A stretch of DNA of 64,000 bases from a bacterium (lineage in GTDB: Bacteria; Hinthialibacterota; Hinthialibacteria; OLB16): NCBI GenBank assembly GCA_022072055.1, contig JAJVIK010000008.1, positions 124,001 through 188,000 of the forward strand, given 5' to 3'. The position numbers and the translations under genes were made by a program. Every line of letters starts with the position of its first letter. Positions within the stretch are counted from its first letter, which is position 1. The notes under the pieces were generated by a model that did not search any database, was not told the origin of the DNA, and was given only the letters and a program-made list of their open reading frames with translations. Positions 51,778-59,947 of this stretch are shown here, one piece after another.

Positions 51778-53151
51778 ATGAAGAAGACCCTCTTGGTTCT
51801 GATTGTCCTGATCGTGATCGTGGCGCTCGCCTTTCCGATCTCCAACCTCCTCTTCAAACCCGCCCCAATGACCAAACTATCCCAGCGCAACGATCCGAGC
51901 GCGCTGTATGAAAAGGCCGCCGGAGTCCTCGAATCGAAGTGTGCGCTGTGTCACGCCGAAGGCGAGCAGCTCCCGTTTTACGCCAATTTCCCCATCGCCA
52001 AGGGGTTGATTGAGGCGGATATCCGGAAGGGGCTGGCATGGTTCGATCTCCAGGAGATCGCCTCCGCCCCGGAGGGCGCGCCGGTTCCGGAGCCGCTGCT
52101 GGCGAAGCTGGAGTACGCCCTCGATCACAACACCATGCCGCCCGGACGGTTCGCGGCGCTGCATTGGGACGCCAAGCTCTCGGGCGCGGAGAAAGAAGAT
52201 CTCCTGGCTTGGGTTCGGGATGTCCGCAAGAGCCACTACACTACCCCGGGAGTGGCCGGCGAGTTTGAGCAGGAGCCGGTGCAGCCGCTTCCGTTGGAGC
52301 ATGGGCAGAACCCGGAAATTGTGGCCCTCGGCGACAAGATGTTCCACGATGTCCGTTTGTCGCATGACAACAGTCTTTCCTGCGCCAGTTGTCACGGTCT
52401 CGATAAGGGCGGCACCGACCAGAAGCAGTTTTCCACCGGGATCAACGGTCAGGTCGGCGACATCAACTCCCCCACCGTGTTCAACTCGGCCTTCCAGTTC
52501 ATCCTCTTTTGGGATGGCCGGGCGCCGACTCTGGAGGCCCAGGCCGATGGTCCGGTGAACAACGCGATTGAAATGGGTTCCAACTGGAACGAAGCGATCC
52601 CCAAGCTCCAGGCCGCCACGGATGTGGTCGAGGCCTTCAAAAAGTCGTTCCCGGATGGACTCACCTCCGAGAATGTAATGAAGGCCATCGCCACCTTCGA
52701 GCGCTCGCTGAACACCCCCTCACGGTTCGACAAATACTTGAGCGGGGACAAGAGCGCCCTCACTGAGGAAGAGCAGCGGGGGTATCAGCTCTTCAAGGAG
52801 CATGCCTGCGCCACCTGCCACTCCGGAAAGATCCTCGGGGGACAGTCGTTTGAGCGGATGGGGATCAACGCCGACTACTTTGTGGATCGCGGGGATGTGA
52901 TCAAGCGTGACTACGGTCGTTTCAACCACACAAGCAACGAGAAAGACCGCTTCAAGTTCAAGGTCCCGACCCTGCGGAACATCGAAAAGACCGGGCCGTA
53001 TTTCCACGACGGGACAGTCACCGACCTCTTGGAAGCGGTCAAGACCATGGGCAAGTACCAGTCGCCGACCCCGCTCACAGATTCCGAGGCGGAGCTGATT
53101 GTCAAGTTCCTCCTTTCCCTGACCGGGGAATATGCTGGAAAGTCAATTTGA
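51778..53151 (+). CDS. Trihaem cytochrome c peroxidase-like protein
   Basis: ATG 51778 (after GGGAGGAG) starts a 457-residue protein with a signal anchor (LLVLIVLIVIVALAFPISNL). Three CXXCH sites are present: CALCH (55-59) in an N-terminal haem-binding domain, CASCH (202-206) and CATCH (344-348) in the MauG/CcpA domain. The MauG/CcpA part has 'ALGDKMFHDVRLSHDNSLSC', 'SPTVFNSAFQFILFWDGRAP' and 'KVPTLRNIEKTGPYFHDGTV'. Normal bacterial diheme peroxidases have two haems; the extra haem domain may be an electron-entry module. The protein would reduce H2O2 in the periplasm and needs ResB/CcsA for maturation. Confidence 0.92.
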   Translation: MKKTLLVLIVLIVIVALAFPISNLLFKPAPMTKLSQRNDPSALYEKAAGVLESKCALCHAEGEQLPFYANFPIAKGLIEADIRKGLAWFDLQEIASAPEGAPVPEPLLAKLEYALDHNTMPPGRFAALHWDAKLSGAEKEDLLAWVRDVRKSHYTTPGVAGEFEQEPVQPLPLEHGQNPEIVALGDKMFHDVRLSHDNSLSCASCHGLDKGGTDQKQFSTGINGQVGDINSPTVFNSAFQFILFWDGRAPTLEAQADGPVNNAIEMGSNWNEAIPKLQAATDVVEAFKKSFPDGLTSENVMKAIATFERSLNTPSRFDKYLSGDKSALTEEEQRGYQLFKEHACATCHSGKILGGQSFERMGINADYFVDRGDVIKRDYGRFNHTSNEKDRFKFKVPTLRNIEKTGPYFHDGTVTDLLEAVKTMGKYQSPTPLTDSEAELIVKFLLSLTGEYAGKSI

Positions 53152-53155
53152 GTGC

Positions 53156-53184
53156 TTGTCGCTCCGGGAAATATATGCTATGAT
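53156..53184 (+). promoter_or_regulatory. Sigma-70-type promoter for the gene at 53218
   Basis: TTGTCG (53156-53161) and TATGAT (53179-53184) are separated by 17 bases in a locally AT-rich stretch. Transcription would start near 53191, which is why the TTG at 53194 is unlikely to be the start codon and ATG 53218 is preferred. Confidence 0.55.
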
Positions 53185-53217
53185 TTTCCATAATTGAAAA
53201 AGGGCGAGAATGAGGCC

Positions 53218-53775
53218 ATGAAACGCGGCAAGTGGTGGGTCCCAGCGAGACCGGCGGGCCGCCCCAAGGGGGCGTGGCAGTGTGCCGTGCGTCTTTTCTG
53301 GGCCGTGATGCTCGTCGGTCATGCCCCGGCCTTTGTCTCCGCCTTGGCTCGTTTGGCTGAGACCGGCCCCACCGGGGCGAGCCTCTTCAAGGTCCTCTTC
53401 CTGGGCGGGTCCTCGCTCTACTTCCTCTTCAAACTGGCCGGTTTTGCTTATATCCAGGTGCATCCCTCCTGGAGCCGGATCGTGGTCTATTCGCTCATTG
53501 TCGGCCTTCTCCACACTGCAGTGGTGGTGGAGAAGGTGGGCGGGGCGGGTCCCCTGTTGAATCACTGGGTGGTTCCGATTGTGCTTGCGACAGCCGGGAT
53601 TTCCTTGATCCCGGTTGCGAGGAATTTGATCCCCGGCGAGGCCCATTTCAGCGCGAGCGTGGTTCCCGCGCGTACGCCTAGCCATCCTGCTTTTGCCGCG
53701 ATTCCCTCCCTTTCAGCCCGCGAAGCGCTCGTTCCCAAGCGCTTCCGGCGCGGCCCTCCCGCTCCGCTTCCATAG
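53218..53775 (+). CDS. Small membrane protein of unknown function
   Basis: ATG 53218 gives 185 residues (MKRGKWWVPARPAGRPKGAW). About four hydrophobic helices are visible (residues 25-45, 58-78, 85-107 and 118-138). A soluble tail rich in Arg/Pro/Ala follows. I do not recognise the family. It is preceded by its own promoter and lies 163 bases before hemH, so it need not be part of the haem operon. Confidence 0.65.
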   Translation: MKRGKWWVPARPAGRPKGAWQCAVRLFWAVMLVGHAPAFVSALARLAETGPTGASLFKVLFLGGSSLYFLFKLAGFAYIQVHPSWSRIVVYSLIVGLLHTAVVVEKVGGAGPLLNHWVVPIVLATAGISLIPVARNLIPGEAHFSASVVPARTPSHPAFAAIPSLSAREALVPKRFRRGPPAPLP

Positions 53776-53823
53776 GGAAACGGAAGCAGGTTCCCCGTTT
53801 GCACCGCCCGTTGCCGACCCACG

Positions 53824-53849
53824 AATGATCGCAATCATGCACGATCATT
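53824..53849 (+). promoter_or_regulatory. Inverted repeat upstream of hemH, possible operator
   Basis: AATGATCG (53824-53831) and CGATCATT (53842-53849) are perfect inverted copies with a ten-base spacer, centred about 100 bases before hemH. The size and symmetry suit a dimeric regulator site. No regulator can be named. Confidence 0.4.
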
Positions 53850-53938
53850 CCTGATTCGTTTCCGGCGCGGGTTCCGACCTCCGTTTCCCCCGACAAGCCA
53901 CGCCTGCACAAGGGCCAAGGACACGAAACGAGAGGAAC

Positions 53939-54988
53939 ATGCAGACTGAAGGAAGGACGCAATTCCGAACTGGACTACCGGATCTCAATCCCGCCGGCGC
54001 GCGGGGGGGAATCGCGGTGGTGCTGATGAATCTGGGAACTCCGGATCGCCCCGATCCGGAGGCGGTGCGTCCCTATCTGGTTGAGTTTTTGAGCGACCCG
54101 GAGGTAATCAGTCTGCCGCGCGGTTGGCGCTGGGCCACCCCTCTGCTCGCGCGTTTGATTGCCTTCTTCCGGGCCAAGGGGTCGGCGGCCAATTACGCCA
54201 TGATCTGGACCGACCGAGGCTCCCCGCTCCTCTCGATTTCCAATGACCAAGCCTTCGCTCTTGAACGCGAATTGGGCGAGAGCGCGCGCGTGTTCGTGGC
54301 CATGCGCTACGGGAGGCCGAGTCTGGGTTCCGTGTTCGAGGAGATCGCCTCGGAGGGAATTCACGATGTGGTCCTTCTGCCGATGTATCCGCACTACGCC
54401 GGGCCGACCATCGGCACCGCCCTCCAGGCAGCCTACGCCTTGCTGGGCCAAACGGGCCTGCGCTGGAATGTTCATGTGCTTTCGTCGTGGCATCTCTTCG
54501 AGCCGTACCTCGAGGCCCAAGCCGCGGTCATCACCCGGCACCTGGCCGAAAACCATCTTTCCCCCGAGAAGAGCGTGCTGCTGTTCTCGGCTCATAGCAT
54601 GCCGGTGTCGTATATCCGCGCCGGGGACCCCTACCAGATGGAGGTCGAGGCTTCGATCCGCGCGATCAGTGGGCGCCTCGAATGGCCCTCGGACCGGATC
54701 CGAATCTCCTATCAAAGCCGCCTTGGCCCGGTGGAGTGGCTCGGTCCCTCGACCGAGCATGTTCTCAAGGAACTCGCGGCCAAGGGCGACAGACAGGTGG
54801 CGGTTGTTCCGATCAGCTTCACCGCCGATTGCGTGGAGACCCTCCATGAGATCGGCATCGAGTATCGCAAACTTTTCGAGCACGAACTCGGTGGAAAGCT
54901 CCACTTGGTTCCGGCTCTCAACGACGACCCTGGGTTCATCGCCGCGCTGCGCGCGCTGGTCGAAAGAACCATTGGAGGCATGAACTGA
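53939..54988 (+). CDS. hemH: Ferrochelatase
   Basis: The 349-residue protein has the ferrochelatase signature set: 'VVLMNLGTPDRPDPEAVRPY', 'LFSAHSMPVSY' with the metal-site histidine (H219), 'SYQSRLGPVEWLGPST', and 'PISFTADCVETLHEIGIEYR' with the conserved acidic residue. It inserts Fe(II) into protoporphyrin IX, the last step of the classical haem pathway. GAGAGGAAC precedes the start. It is the first gene of the haem cluster, and its stop overlaps the hemA start by one base (TGATG). Confidence 0.95.
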   Translation: MQTEGRTQFRTGLPDLNPAGARGGIAVVLMNLGTPDRPDPEAVRPYLVEFLSDPEVISLPRGWRWATPLLARLIAFFRAKGSAANYAMIWTDRGSPLLSISNDQAFALERELGESARVFVAMRYGRPSLGSVFEEIASEGIHDVVLLPMYPHYAGPTIGTALQAAYALLGQTGLRWNVHVLSSWHLFEPYLEAQAAVITRHLAENHLSPEKSVLLFSAHSMPVSYIRAGDPYQMEVEASIRAISGRLEWPSDRIRISYQSRLGPVEWLGPSTEHVLKELAAKGDRQVAVVPISFTADCVETLHEIGIEYRKLFEHELGGKLHLVPALNDDPGFIAALRALVERTIGGMN

Positions 54989-56196
54989 TGTTCCGCTCAC
55001 ACTTCTCCACTCAAAAGGCCGGGACGGAAAGACTCACGATGGTGGGAGTGTTCCTCAAGAACTCCATCGGATCGGGAATGGGCCCGACGCTCGCCTATGT
55101 GGATCGGGAATCGCTCCGCAAGGTGAAACTCCCGCACCACGAAGCCTCCGAGCGTCTCAAGGAGTTCAAGGCGGAAAGCGGGGTTTCCGAGTGTTGGATC
55201 TGGAACACCTGCAACCGATTCTGTGTGTACGCCCTCCACAACGAGCGCCCGAGCGAGGTCCGCAGGAGGATCATCAACACATTTTTCGCGCCGTTCGCGG
55301 ATACACCTCACCAGCTCAATCTGCTCCAAGACCGTGAGGCGGTTCACCACCTGGTGCGGACCACCGCCGGATTGAACAGCGGGCTTCCCGGCGAGACCGA
55401 TGTTCGCCAGCAGTTGGAGAGCGCGGTTCGCCTGGCCGAGTGTCTCGGCGCGGTGGGCGAGGGGGGCCTCGCGTTCATCCGGAGCGTGATATCCAAGGCG
55501 GATGACGCGCGCGCGCTGTCCTCGTGGGGAAACTTCTCGCCGAGCTACTGTCTCGCGGCGATGGAAGGGGTCTTTCACTGTGTGGATCGCGAAAAGGTTC
55601 TGGCCGGGGAGGTGGTGGTTGTGGGGAGCTCGAACACCAGCCGGACATCCATTGAACATCTCGCGCGGGATTTCGGAGTGGACCCCAAGCGGATCACCTT
55701 CTTCCACCGTTGCCATAAGTCCAACGGTCAGGTGAAGATGCTGCGTCGCGCGGTAGAGGGGTGCCGCCGCCGGCGGGTCGAGTCCTACAGCGATGCCGAG
55801 GTCCTCGAGGCCGTTTCCCGCGCCACTCTGGTGATTTACGGCATGGACAGCTCCGAACCGGTCCTTGGCGCCGAAGACCTGCATCGGATCCGCAAGGGAG
55901 CCGATCACCCGCTTGTGATTCTGGATTTCAACACTCTCGGCTCGACGACCGGAATCGAATCGCGCGGGAAGGTGGCGTTCTTCGATGCGCAGCATCTGGA
56001 GATCGCGGTTCAGGAGTACGCCGAACGGATGCAGCTCGATCCCAGATTCTGGGAGGCGGTGGATGAGGTGGAATCGCTGATCGCGGCCTGGGTCGCGCAG
56101 CCCGCGGAGGAGTCGATTGTCGCGGAACCTCAGTTCCCGGGCTTGATGCTCCTACCGAGCAGCGAGATGCCGAGTTACAGTTTGTCAACATCCTGA
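54988..56196 (+). CDS. hemA: Divergent glutamyl-tRNA reductase
   Basis: The 402-residue protein keeps the N-terminal catalytic-domain pattern of GluTR: the nucleophilic Cys in 'WNTCNRFCVYA' (C75) and 'AVHHLVRTTAGLNSGLPGET' (canonical HLfrVasGLDSmvlGE). Its nucleotide-binding motif, normally GAGEM-like, reads VVVVGSSNTSRTSIEHL, so the glycine-rich loop is degenerate. The usual 'DIAVPRD' segment is replaced by 'ILDFNTLGSTTG'. Position in a haem cluster supports the assignment, and the catalytic Cys is present, but NADPH use is uncertain. It could be a specialised or weakly active enzyme. No hemL is in the window. Confidence 0.8.
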   Translation: MFRSHFSTQKAGTERLTMVGVFLKNSIGSGMGPTLAYVDRESLRKVKLPHHEASERLKEFKAESGVSECWIWNTCNRFCVYALHNERPSEVRRRIINTFFAPFADTPHQLNLLQDREAVHHLVRTTAGLNSGLPGETDVRQQLESAVRLAECLGAVGEGGLAFIRSVISKADDARALSSWGNFSPSYCLAAMEGVFHCVDREKVLAGEVVVVGSSNTSRTSIEHLARDFGVDPKRITFFHRCHKSNGQVKMLRRAVEGCRRRRVESYSDAEVLEAVSRATLVIYGMDSSEPVLGAEDLHRIRKGADHPLVILDFNTLGSTTGIESRGKVAFFDAQHLEIAVQEYAERMQLDPRFWEAVDEVESLIAAWVAQPAEESIVAEPQFPGLMLLPSSEMPSYSLSTS

Positions 56197-56207
56197 GGAG
56201 AGGTCCT

Positions 56208-57626
56208 GTGATTCCGGAAGCGTTTCCGCTCGACACATTCCGAAAATACGCGGGGCTGGCACTCCCACGACATGTCTCCTACCCGATGCCGACCGCCTGG
56301 TCGGATCGGGAGGGGGCCGACTTCGTCGGACAGCTTGCTCGCCGCGCGGGAGACCCGGACGCGCCCGGGATTTCGCTTTACCTCCATCTTCCGTTTTGTG
56401 AAACCCTCTGCAAGTTCTGCGCGTGCAACAAGGTCATCCTGAAAAAGGAGGCCAAGGGGGCCGCGGACAAGCGTAACGCTTACCTCGAGGCCCTGCTGGC
56501 GGAGATCGATCGCGTGGCGGAACTTCCCGGCATGAACCGCCCGGTGCGCCAGATTCACTGGGGCGGCGGCAGCCCGACTTACCTTGACACCTCAGAGATC
56601 GCTGAGATTCAGGGGCGAATCGCCTCTCGGTTCTCCATCGCCCCCGATGCCGAAATCGCGATGGAGATCGATCCGCGCCACACCACCGAGGATGTGCTCG
56701 CCACCCTCGCGCGACTTGGCTTCACTCGGGTCTCCATGGGCATCCAGGATTTTGATTCCGCGGTGCAGCAGCATGTTCACCGGATTCAGCCCTATGAAAT
56801 GGTTCGGGATGTGGTCGCCGGCGCGCGGCGCCACGGCTTTCGCTGGGTCAACTTCGATTTGATTTACGGCATGCCCTACCAGACTTCGGAGACGGTCGCG
56901 GACATGGTTCGGAAAACCATCGAGATTCGTCCGGACCGGATCGCCTTCTACCATTACGCCCAAATCCCGGAAAAGATCGCCACCCAGCGCGGGATGGATT
57001 ACACCCACCTCCCCGGCAGCGAGGAAAAACTTTCGATGTTTCTCGAGGCCATCGGGACCTTCGAGGCGGCGGGCTATGATTTCATCGGACTGGACCACTT
57101 CGCGCTGCCGGAGGAGCCGCTCGCGCGATCCTTCCGGGATGGCACGATTCAGCGCAACTTCCAGGGCATGACCACGCATGGCGGGTTGGACCTGATCGGC
57201 CTGGGGGTCTCCTCGATCACACACCTCATCGGCGTCGGCTTCTGGCAGAAGGTCAAGGAGATTGAGGCCTATGAAGAGGGGATTTCGCGCGGGGAGCTGC
57301 CCTACGATCGCGGCATCCACTTTTCGGAGGATGACCTGATTCGCCAAGCGGTCATCTCCGATCTGTACTGTTTCACTCGTTTTGATCCGGAGGATATCGG
57401 CCGCCGGTTCGGAATCCTCGGACGAGAGTACTTCGCGCGGGAGCTCGCGGACCTGGCGGAATTGGAGGCCGATGGTTTGGTCGAGTTTCGTCCGGATGGG
57501 GTGGTCGAGGTGACCGCGCCGCTGGGACGGGTCCTGCTTCGGAACATTGCCGCTGTTTTTGACGCCTATCTCGATCCGGGGGCCTACAAGCTCGGGGACC
57601 GGTATTACTACTCGGTGAGCGCCTGA
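56208..57626 (+). CDS. hemN: Oxygen-independent coproporphyrinogen III oxidase
   Basis: The 472-residue protein begins at GTG 56208 with GAGAGG upstream. It contains the radical-SAM cluster motif CETLCKFCACNK (C64, C68, C71, followed by C73), the SAM-binding 'HWGGGSPTYLDTSEI', 'EIDPRHTTEDVLATLARLGF', 'SMGIQDFDSAVQQHVHRIQP' and 'FDLIYGMPYQTSETVADMVR'. The C-terminal HemN domain has 'YYSVSA'. The CX3CX2CxC form is that of genuine HemN rather than the HemW look-alike. It oxidatively decarboxylates coproporphyrinogen III without oxygen. No oxygen-dependent hemF is visible. Confidence 0.96.
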   Translation: MIPEAFPLDTFRKYAGLALPRHVSYPMPTAWSDREGADFVGQLARRAGDPDAPGISLYLHLPFCETLCKFCACNKVILKKEAKGAADKRNAYLEALLAEIDRVAELPGMNRPVRQIHWGGGSPTYLDTSEIAEIQGRIASRFSIAPDAEIAMEIDPRHTTEDVLATLARLGFTRVSMGIQDFDSAVQQHVHRIQPYEMVRDVVAGARRHGFRWVNFDLIYGMPYQTSETVADMVRKTIEIRPDRIAFYHYAQIPEKIATQRGMDYTHLPGSEEKLSMFLEAIGTFEAAGYDFIGLDHFALPEEPLARSFRDGTIQRNFQGMTTHGGLDLIGLGVSSITHLIGVGFWQKVKEIEAYEEGISRGELPYDRGIHFSEDDLIRQAVISDLYCFTRFDPEDIGRRFGILGREYFARELADLAELEADGLVEFRPDGVVEVTAPLGRVLLRNIAAVFDAYLDPGAYKLGDRYYYSVSA

Positions 57627-57633
57627 CCCTCTC

Positions 57634-58662
57634 GTGAACCCGGAATCTGTCGCCCCACCGATCCTCCTGCGCGCCTTGCGCGGCGAGTCGACCGAGCGCG
57701 CGCCCGTGTGGCTGATGCGCCAGGCCGGCCGCTCCGATCCGGAATACCGCGCCCTACGGGAGCGTCACCCCGCTCCCCTTGAGGACCTCTTCCGAAATGT
57801 CGAACTCGCCGTGGAGATCTCGCTCCTGCCCCGCCGAATCGGAGTGGATGGGATCATCTTCTTCCAGGACATCCTCACTCCGCTCGCGCCGCTGGGCGCG
57901 CCCTTTGTGTTTCGTCCGGGACCGCGCCTGGAGAGTCCCATCCGGACCGCGGAGCAAGTCGAGGCGCTCCAACTGTATGATGTCGGCGAGAGTCTCCCCT
58001 TTGTCGGGGAGACTCTTTCCCACTTGCGAAAAGAATGCGGAGCCGCGCTTCCCGTGCTCGGATTCGCGGGCGCTCCGCTCACCTTGCTGTACTTTCTGGT
58101 GGAGGGAAGATCGCCGGGAGAGGCCCAAGAGGCCGAACGTCTCCTGGGGGAGGCCCCGGAGGTCGCCCACGCCTTGCTCGGTAAACTTGCCGAGTTGACC
58201 ATTCGCTATCTGGAGTTTCAAATAGCCTCCGGCGCGCAAGCGATCCAACTGTTCGAATCGGTGGCGGACCTTCCCACGGCGGCGCATTACAGGGAGTTCG
58301 CGTTGCCTTACCAGAGGGCGGTTTTTGAGGGAATCGGCGCAAGCGTTCCCCGAATCCTGTTCGCCAAGGGACTTCGGGAGCTCTCCCTGCTGAAGGCATC
58401 CGGCTCGGACGCGCAGAGCATCGCAAGCCACCGGACCATCGCCGAGGCGCGCGAGGAGCTTGGGCCCGATGCGGTTATCCAGGGCAATGTCAGCAATCGT
58501 TTGCTCGCGGAAGGGTCTTTGGACGAGATTGAGAGAGCGGCGCACAATTGCATTGAGAGCGGACAGAGGCGCGGGCATGTGCTCAACCTCGATCACGGAA
58601 TCTTGCAGCACACCCCCTGGGAGAATGTGGTCCACTTCGTGAAATGCGCGAAAAGGAATTGA
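57634..58662 (+). CDS. hemE: Uroporphyrinogen decarboxylase
   Basis: The 342-residue protein starts at GTG 57634. Signatures are 'APVWLMRQAGRSDPEYRALR' (canonical PVWfMRQAGRylPEYr, substrate-binding Arg), 'GIIFFQDILTPLAPLG' (catalytic Asp of the FSDIL motif), 'FAGAPLTLLYFLVEG' and the C-terminal 'NLDHGILQHTPWENV' (conserved His). The usual LFDSWAG motif reads LFESVADL here, a modest divergence. It decarboxylates the four acetate groups of uroporphyrinogen III. It is seven bases after hemN and three before the MFS transporter. Confidence 0.95.
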   Translation: MNPESVAPPILLRALRGESTERAPVWLMRQAGRSDPEYRALRERHPAPLEDLFRNVELAVEISLLPRRIGVDGIIFFQDILTPLAPLGAPFVFRPGPRLESPIRTAEQVEALQLYDVGESLPFVGETLSHLRKECGAALPVLGFAGAPLTLLYFLVEGRSPGEAQEAERLLGEAPEVAHALLGKLAELTIRYLEFQIASGAQAIQLFESVADLPTAAHYREFALPYQRAVFEGIGASVPRILFAKGLRELSLLKASGSDAQSIASHRTIAEAREELGPDAVIQGNVSNRLLAEGSLDEIERAAHNCIESGQRRGHVLNLDHGILQHTPWENVVHFVKCAKRN

Positions 58663-58665
58663 ATC

Positions 58666-59862
58666 GTGGCCTCGTTAATAGTCATCTTTTTCACCGTGTT
58701 CATCGACCTGATCGGGTTTGGGATCATCATCCCGATTCTGCAGCCCTATGGCCGGATGTATGGCGCGAGCGATCTGGAGGCGGGGCTGTTGATGGGCATC
58801 TTCCCCGCGGTGCAGTTTTTCGTTATTCCGGTCTGGGGTTGGCTTTCGCAGCGGTATGGGCGCAAGCCGATCATTCTGGTCGGGCTTTTCGGCACGGTTA
58901 TCTCGTATGTGATCCTGGCGATGGCGGGAAGTCTGGCGATGCTCTTTGCCGGGCGGATTTTTGCGGGCATCTCCGCCGGAAACCTGGTCGCCGCGCAAGC
59001 GTACATCGCGGATATCACGCCTCCGGATAAGCGCGCGCATGGCATGAGCCTGATCGGGATCGCGTTTGGCCTGGGGTTCATCCTGGGGCCGACCATCGGC
59101 GGAATCCTGAGCCAGCATTCCTTCGCGCTGCCTTCGATCGTGGCCGCGGTGTTCTCCGCAGTGGCCTTTCTGTTCGGCCTGTTTGTTCTGGTGGAGTCGC
59201 TTCCGCCCGAGAAACGGCAGGCGCATGGCCCGATGCGCCACCCCATCCTGGATATTTCCGAGGTGGCCTCGGACCCGGCGGTGATGCGGGTGATCCTGGC
59301 GAATTTCCTGTTCACCGTGGCGTTTTCCGCCTGGGAGACGGTGTTCGTGCTGTTTGTGGGCGAGGAGGTCATGCCGGGGGTGGAGGAAAAAGTCCTTTCG
59401 GGACGAGTGGGGTATCTCTTCGCGTTCGCGGGGCTGCTTTCGGCGCTGGTTCAAGGCGGGGGGATCCGACACCTGGTCAAGCGTCACGGCGAGAAACCGC
59501 TGGCGCAGGCGGGTTTTGTGCTTCTCATCCTGGGCTGCCTGGGGTTTGTCGCGATCTCATGGTCGGACTCGAATGTGGGGATCGGAGCGCTGCTGCCGGT
59601 GCTTGCCTTGATCGGGGTCGGTTCGGGTCTGGTGAACCCGACAGCTAGCGCGATGGTTTCGCGGCTGGTCGGTCCCGATAAGCAGGGCCAAGTCTTTGGC
59701 GCCTTCCGGGGAATGGGAAGCCTGGGGCGGGTGATCGGTCCGGTTTCCGCCGCGTTCTTGTTCGCCTCGGTGGCGCACTCCGCGCCCTACCTCTTCGGAG
59801 TCGCGCTTTTGATCGGAGCGATCCTGCTGCTGGTTGGGGACATGCGCTACCACGGGGAGTGA
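58666..59862 (+). CDS. MFS transporter (TetA-like)
   Basis: The 398-residue protein has 12 predicted helices. The MFS loop motif 'GWLSQRYGRKPIILVGLFGT' (canonical G-x-x-x-D-R-x-G-R-[KR]) is present, as is the TetA-type 'PEKRAHGMSLIGIAFGLGFI' pattern near helix 5. The start is GTG 58666 with AAGGA upstream. TetA-like transporters often export drugs or porphyrins. Being the last gene of the haem cluster, an export role for a haem precursor is possible but is only inferred from position. A sugar or drug transporter is equally compatible. Confidence 0.85.
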   Translation: MASLIVIFFTVFIDLIGFGIIIPILQPYGRMYGASDLEAGLLMGIFPAVQFFVIPVWGWLSQRYGRKPIILVGLFGTVISYVILAMAGSLAMLFAGRIFAGISAGNLVAAQAYIADITPPDKRAHGMSLIGIAFGLGFILGPTIGGILSQHSFALPSIVAAVFSAVAFLFGLFVLVESLPPEKRQAHGPMRHPILDISEVASDPAVMRVILANFLFTVAFSAWETVFVLFVGEEVMPGVEEKVLSGRVGYLFAFAGLLSALVQGGGIRHLVKRHGEKPLAQAGFVLLILGCLGFVAISWSDSNVGIGALLPVLALIGVGSGLVNPTASAMVSRLVGPDKQGQVFGAFRGMGSLGRVIGPVSAAFLFASVAHSAPYLFGVALLIGAILLLVGDMRYHGE

Positions 59863-59947
59863 CCGGACTCTCCATCGGCTTTGGTTGGCGGCGGATACCG
59901 CGGGTGATACCTTTCCCTTGAAGCAGGTTCCGTGGAGGTTCCTCATC

